Shown: positions 59,592-64,000 of the stretch, piece by piece
How the letters are laid out: the number at the start of each line of letters is the position of its first letter
Position numbering within the stretch: position 1 is the stretch's first letter
NCBI RefSeq assembly: GCF_905147045.1
Contig: NC_065896.1
Span: 3,187,001-3,251,000 of the forward strand
Length of the DNA stretch: 64,000 nt
DNA from: Nymphalis io
Lineage: Eukaryota; Arthropoda; Insecta; Lepidoptera; Nymphalidae
Reading direction: 5' to 3'
Position numbers and translations under genes: made by a program
The notes under the pieces: model-generated
The model's input: only the letters and a program-made list of their open reading frames with translations
Told to the model about the DNA's origin: nothing
Databases searched by the model: none

Positions 59592-60264
59592 GACTGCCTC
59601 GTTGGTCTAGTGGCTTGATGGAAAGCCGCAGACCTGAAGGTCCTGGGTTCAATTCCCAGGTCGGGTCAATAAAAAGTTATTGGGTTTTTCTGTCAGAGAA
59701 TTCTCAGTAGCATCCCGGAGTTTGGAAGTTGGAAGTGTGCACTCCCGTGCCTCGGAAAGCACGTAAAGCTGTTGGTCCTGCGCCTGAACTCCGGTCGTGT
59801 CGGATTTTTTTTTTTTTTTATAGAATAGGAAGGCGGACGAGCATATGGGCCACCTGATGGTAAGTGGTCACCAACGCTCTTAGACATTAGCATTGTAAGA
59901 AATGTCAACCATCGCTTACATATCCAATGCGCCACCAACCTTGGGAACTAAGATTTTATGTCCCTTGTGCCTGTAATTACACTGGCTCACTCACCCTTCA
60001 AACCGGAACACAACAATATCAAGTATTGCTGTTTTGCGGTAGAATATCTGATGAGTGGGTGGTACCTACCCAGACGAGCTTGCACAAAGCCCTACCACCA
60101 GTAAATTGCCGTCCCATCGGATTTTGAGAGTGAGGGAAGAGAGAGTGCACCTGTGTTTGCGCACACACTTGTGCAATATAATATCTCCTGCGCAGTTGGC
60201 TAATCTCTCTTGAGATTGGCCGCCGTGGCCGAAATCGGTCTAGAGGATATTATTATTATTATAA
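59592..60264 (+). repeat. SINE family B interrupted by a nested SINE C
   Basis: The head GACTGCCTCGTTGGTCTAGT with box B GGTTCAATTCCC leads into the body up to GTCGTGTCGGATT, continues after the inserted element at GCCGTCCCATCGGATTTTGA, and ends with an ATT-rich tail. The insertion splits an otherwise complete copy. Confidence 0.85.
59808..60103 (-). repeat. SINE family C nested inside SINE B
   Basis: A poly(T) run (A-tail on the minus strand), then ATAGAATAGGAAGGCGGACG through GAGCTTGCACAAAGCCCTAC to CACCAGTAA. It inserted into GTCGGAT|TGCCG of the family B copy, so family C was active after that copy landed. Confidence 0.88.
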
Positions 60265-61108
60265 TATTAGTGTATGTATTATTATTCAAAATAAATAAAT
60301 AAAACTACAATGTTTAGAAATTATTAAAAAACTTTTAGAAATCGAACTCTTATATAAAAACGATTCTACACTGTTGCAACGGTCAACATTCGTCTGAAAA
60401 CAATCAACTTATGCTTATCGCTCCATAAGATAAAAGAAAATGGTTATAATTTCAAAATTCAGCTTGCAGACGCGAACAAAAATTGCAATTTAAAAAAAAA
60501 CTTGTAAAAATACTTTTTTATAATTATATAGTAAATCTTATAAAACCTCGTATAGTACAAATGACAATTGATTGTCACCAACGGTAGTTCAATTTTTGAT
60601 GTTTTGTCTGCCTATTTGTTAAACATACAAACACTGTCTCTAATAATATCAAAGAAAACATTATGTTTAATAAATGCCTACTAGTTCTCCTTAGCGATAT
60701 TTGTTATCAGCTCCAGTTTCATAGGTCGACTCGATGGAAGTATTTTTACCGAAAGGAGAAATCAGGTGCAAGGGTCACAGCTTTTCGTTGAGTTAGAAAG
60801 AGATGTAAATACTAGTAGTAGTTGCAGTATTATTTATATACACTTTATTTTAGACCACTAGAAAATAGTACAGAAATGCATAGAATTAAATTTGTGTAGC
60901 ACAAGGCTAACTAGTCATAAGTTTGGCTAGTTAGCCATTTATTCCTGACAATCTTACCGAAATAGATATTGTAAAATAACACAGATCTCAGATCAATCAG
61001 ATCACAGATCAGGTATGTGGTGCAGTAGGACTTACATCGTATAGTTGTAGTAGTAATTACAAATGATCTATAACCAGGCTACTATTGAGACTTGGTCAAA
61101 GTGAAACT

Positions 61109-61475
61109 GACTGCCTCGTTGGTTTAGTGGCTTGATATAAGGCCGAAGATCCGGAGGCCCTGGGTTCAATTCCCAGGTCGGGCCACTAAAAAGTTATTGG
61201 GTTTTTCTGTCAGAAAATTCTCAGTAGCAGCCCGGAGTCTGGAAGTTGGAAATGTGTACACTTCCGTGCCTCGGAAAGCACGTAAAGCCGTTGGTCCTGC
61301 GCCTGAACTCTTTCCGGTCGTGTCGGATTGCCGTCCTATCGGATTATGAGAGTTAGGGAATGCACCTGTGTTTGCGCATACACTTGTGCACTATAATATT
61401 TTCTGCGTAGTTGGCTAATCTCTCTTGAGATTGGCCGTCGTGGCCGGAATCGGTCTGGAGGACATTATTATTATA
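61109..61475 (+). repeat. SINE family B, full-length reference copy
   Basis: GACTGCCTCGTTGGTTTAGT, box B GGTTCAATTCCCAGG, the body and the end CGGTCTGGAGGACATTATTA with an ATT tail are all present. Confidence 0.9.
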
Positions 61476-61491
61476 TTACTATTGAGAGTTT

Positions 61492-61752
61492 CAGGCGCGG
61501 ATCCAACCCTCAAAAAAGGCTGTGGTCATGGCCAATATGGCGAAAATCAGCCAAGTGCGATTCGAATCGGACTACGGAATCACTTATAATCGATACATTG
61601 CATTGCTACAAAGGGGAGCTTAAAAATGTATGACGTCCACGCGGATGCTTTGCCCAAGCTTTGTCCGCATGGACCTATATGTTCTTCTATCGACCTTTGA
61701 GGGTCTAGAGTAAGGCATGCCCACCGTGCCCAAAACGGTGCATCCGCGCCTG
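61492..61752. mobile_element. hAT-like MITE
   Basis: Left end CAGGCGCGGATCCAACC and right end GGTGCATCCGCGCCTG are inverted repeats of at least 11 bp with further partial matches (GGTCATGGCC / GGGCATGCC). The flanking octamers GAGAGTTT and GTGAATTT match at 6 of 8 positions, consistent with an old 8-bp hAT target duplication. At 261 bp it has no transposase. The ORF on the minus strand covers its inside and is not a gene. Confidence 0.65.
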
Positions 61753-61799
61753 GTGAATTTTTATTCATGAGAGTTGATGATGACTGGCGCGAACTATTA

Positions 61800-62190
61800 A
61801 AATATTTGCAAGAACGCTTTAAAATAGACTGTGGTCTTCTATAAACACCATCGCTTACAGTTTACCGTACGCCGCGTCGATGCTTTCTATAGAAATGTAC
61901 TGTAGTGGTCTCTTTAAAACGTTGATGTCGGCATGTTGATAGGCGGCATTCAAACGCTGTGGGTCGCGTCTCTTGTTATTTCAAGCCGTTGCAAAATGTC
62001 ACCAAAAAAACACCACACGCGCGCTCTCTTTGTTGACTATTGTTGTGATCGAGACGTACCGACGTGTGACCTTCTGAGATATGTATTGACCGCTGACGCT
62101 GTGTCTGGCGTTGAAACGTCGATCGGAAGTTTACGCTGAACTTTACGTAGAGCATTTAATAGCAGACAGCGAAACGTGTGACGAGTGTCT
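61800..62190. other. G+C-richer block of unknown role
   Basis: The stretch is more balanced in composition than its neighbours (TACCGTACGCCGCGTCGATG, CACACGCGCGCTCTC, CGATCGGAAG). It has moderate open frames on both strands (about 60-68 codons) without recognised motifs. No repeat match was seen within the window. It could be a promoter/leader for a minus-strand gene (including the Tudor gene) or a conserved non-coding element. Confidence 0.3.
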
Positions 62191-62551
62191 AATAGTATAG
62201 ACATAACAATTATAGTCACATGAATTTTTAATTAACCTTAGAATTAATATGATTAATTGTGCAAAATAATGAGTGTAATTTATAACCTTTATTTCATAAA
62301 TATTCGTATTATCAATTCTAGGATCAAAAGTTATAATTATAATTGGTATTATAAATAGTACCAGCAGTTTTTTTCTAACTCCTGTCGAATAAGTGGTTTT
62401 CTTTTACAGATGATTTATTATAATGTTACGTAGCGTTTGGAAAAAATTAAGTTAAGCTGAGCCTTATGTAACAGATTTGTTTTCGTATATTGTCTTAGTT
62501 ATTTATAATAAAGGTGCTATTATATATAATTTTGACTGACTTTGAATTGAC

Positions 62552-62600
62552 TACCTCGTTGGTCAATTGACTAGATGTGAGGCCGCAGACCCGGAGAGAA
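62552..62600 (+). repeat. SINE family B, head only
   Basis: GACTACCTCGTTGGTCAATT then GAGGCCGCAGACCCGGAGA match the first 50 bases of family B and stop there. Confidence 0.6.
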
Positions 62601-63324
62601 CAAAATTATTATTATTTATACGTATTTTTTTTTTATATTTGCGTCTAAGTAAGTAGAATATCTATCTTAATCAACAAACTGGTATAGAGTCACCAAAGCT
62701 TGTTTTTTTTTAAGTATAGTAAACATGCAAGCCCGGCAAGTCTTCACAAGACTTTTGTTCAATGTGAAATACTTAAAACACGGCCTACTAAGAATGCGAA
62801 TCGGTGATTATTTCTGATAGGCGTTTTGCGACTACCAGCCATTTTTATCATTCCCTAGTCAGGTTCGCGCTTGGGGCGGCGAGAGACTATCATTACCGCA
62901 CTGCAGGCCGGCGCGTTTAACTTAATTTGAAGTAATACCCCAGGACAGATACTTACCTTGATCGATGTTAATAGCTTTTATTGATATAGCCTAGATGTTA
63001 TAGTTTACTGGCGGTTGTTAGGCATCGTAAATTGCGTTAATATCTCCATTTCACGCGCTCGTGAGATCTTCAAATTGCTGGTTGTTATGCCTTTTGAGTT
63101 ATCTGATAATTCGCGGGCGTTTAACATGTGGATGGATGTCATACGCTGATGTTAATGATATATTTTTGCTTGAAAACGTACCAAAGAGTTGTTATATTTG
63201 TATTTATTATACAGCTCGATTTAAGTATGCTATTAATTCAAATCTTGTTAAACTAAGCTGCCCAGTAGCTACATTTATTATATAATATTTAAGGTATGTA
63301 TACCTTTTAAGGTAATTTATAAAC

Positions 63325-63500
63325 AACATTTGTGTACATGAACATGTCTGTTTGTCCTGAGTCTGGGTGTAATTATCTATATAAGTATGTATTTACAAAA
63401 GAAAACTAGTATATGTTGTATATCAGTTGTCTGGTTTCCATAGCACAAGCTTTGTACAAGTTTAATTTGGGACCAGATGGCCGTGTGAAAATGTCCTGTG
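63325..63500 (+). repeat. SINE family D, headless copy
   Basis: ACATTTGTGTACATGAACAT through GGGACCAGATGGCCGTGTGA matches family D after its box B. The tRNA-like head is missing. Confidence 0.8.
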
Positions 63501-63626
63501 TATGTATTACTAAAGTGAATCCAAGCGAGAACTCACGATTCAACGCCGTTTACCTTTACCTTGCCTACAGAAGTTGAAATACGCATTTAAAATATTTGAC
63601 ACTGACATATTTACCTTTCAAATCGG

Positions 63627-63694
63627 CACTGCTGTTTGGCGGTAATATTTGATGAGTGGGTGGTACCTACCCAAACCTGTAGCCCTACCACCAA
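63627..63694 (-). repeat. SINE family C, fragment
   Basis: GCACTGCTGTTTGGCGGTAA and GATGAGTGGGTGGTACCTAC to AGCCCTACCACC. Confidence 0.65.
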
Positions 63695-63780
63695 GTAAAA
63701 ATAAAACTGCAGAATTATATAATTATAATCATAAGCCTATATGTTTTAAAATTTGATAAATATAATATTAATTTTTTATT

Positions 63781-64000
63781 TTTTTTATGGAATAGGAGGG
63801 CGGACGAGCATATGGGCCACCTGATGCTAAGTGGTCACCAAACGCCCTTAGACATTGGCATTGTAAGAAATGTTAACCATCGCTTACATCACCAATGCGC
63901 CACCAACCTTGGGAACTAAGATGTTATGTCCCTTGTGCCTGTAATTACACTGGCTCACTCACCCTTCGAACCGGAATACAACAATACCAAGTACTGCTGT
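63781..64000 (-). repeat. SINE family C, cut by the window end
   Basis: A T-rich edge and TATGGAATAGGAGGGCGGAC, then the full family order up to AATACCAAGTACTGCTGT, where the window stops. Confidence 0.88.

Noticed and set aside
1..64000. CRISPR arrays, bacterial operons, viral insertions
   Set aside because: No regularly spaced repeats, Shine-Dalgarno-led gene strings or recognisable viral proteins were seen; the repeats are dispersed SINEs.

Overview
The window reads as nuclear DNA of a butterfly or moth, most likely a nymphalid-type butterfly. It is strongly A+T-rich, its genes are split by short-to-medium introns with GT..AG borders, and it is full of at least four SINE families with polymerase-III heads or A/ATT tails. 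No bacterial, organellar or viral gene organisation is visible. The species cannot be named from sequence alone.

Layout. 1-5.24 kb: gene-free, with one SINE and fragments. 5.24-5.79 kb: a G+C-rich island holding a probable first exon on the + strand, ending in a consensus donor after a six-codon start (MVVKLP). 5.8-32.5 kb: no convincing protein exon; old SINEs, small inverted repeats, compact G+C-richer blocks and groups of STAT-type half-palindromes. 32.5-35.3 kb: a SOCS2/CIS-type suppressor of cytokine signalling gene, four exons, + strand. The far upstream exon at 5.77 kb has the same splice phase as the SOCS first exon and could be an alternative promoter about 28 kb away; the interval would then be a long regulatory intron. 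37.78-39.64 kb: an intronless FAM234/ITFG3-type type II membrane protein gene, + strand, interrupted by one in-frame TGA after codon 446 while the frame stays open for 172 more codons and carries a third aspartate-rich repeat. 42.48-43.11 kb: a deleted Tc1-type transposon. 43.26-55.15 kb: fifteen consecutive minus-strand exons of a Tudor-domain protein (helical N-terminal part, degenerate Tudor, CCCH zinc finger, canonical Tudor, natural stop). Its 5' exons were not found and probably lie beyond the window. 55.15-64 kb: intergenic or upstream intron sequence, dense in SINEs, one nested insertion, one hAT-like MITE, a decayed coding-like stretch and some unexplained G+C-richer blocks.

Function. 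SOCS proteins damp JAK/STAT signalling; the STAT-type motifs grouped around this gene fit feedback control but are not proof of it. The Tudor protein resembles piRNA/nuage scaffold proteins. The FAM234-like protein has no clear link to either neighbour. The most checkable surprises are the in-frame TGA in the FAM234-like gene, the coding-like GTG-headed extension before the SOCS ATG, the distal phase-matched SOCS exon, and a perfect 42-bp inverted repeat 849 bp apart at 28.8/29.7 kb that looks like an inversion scar or an unknown TIR element.
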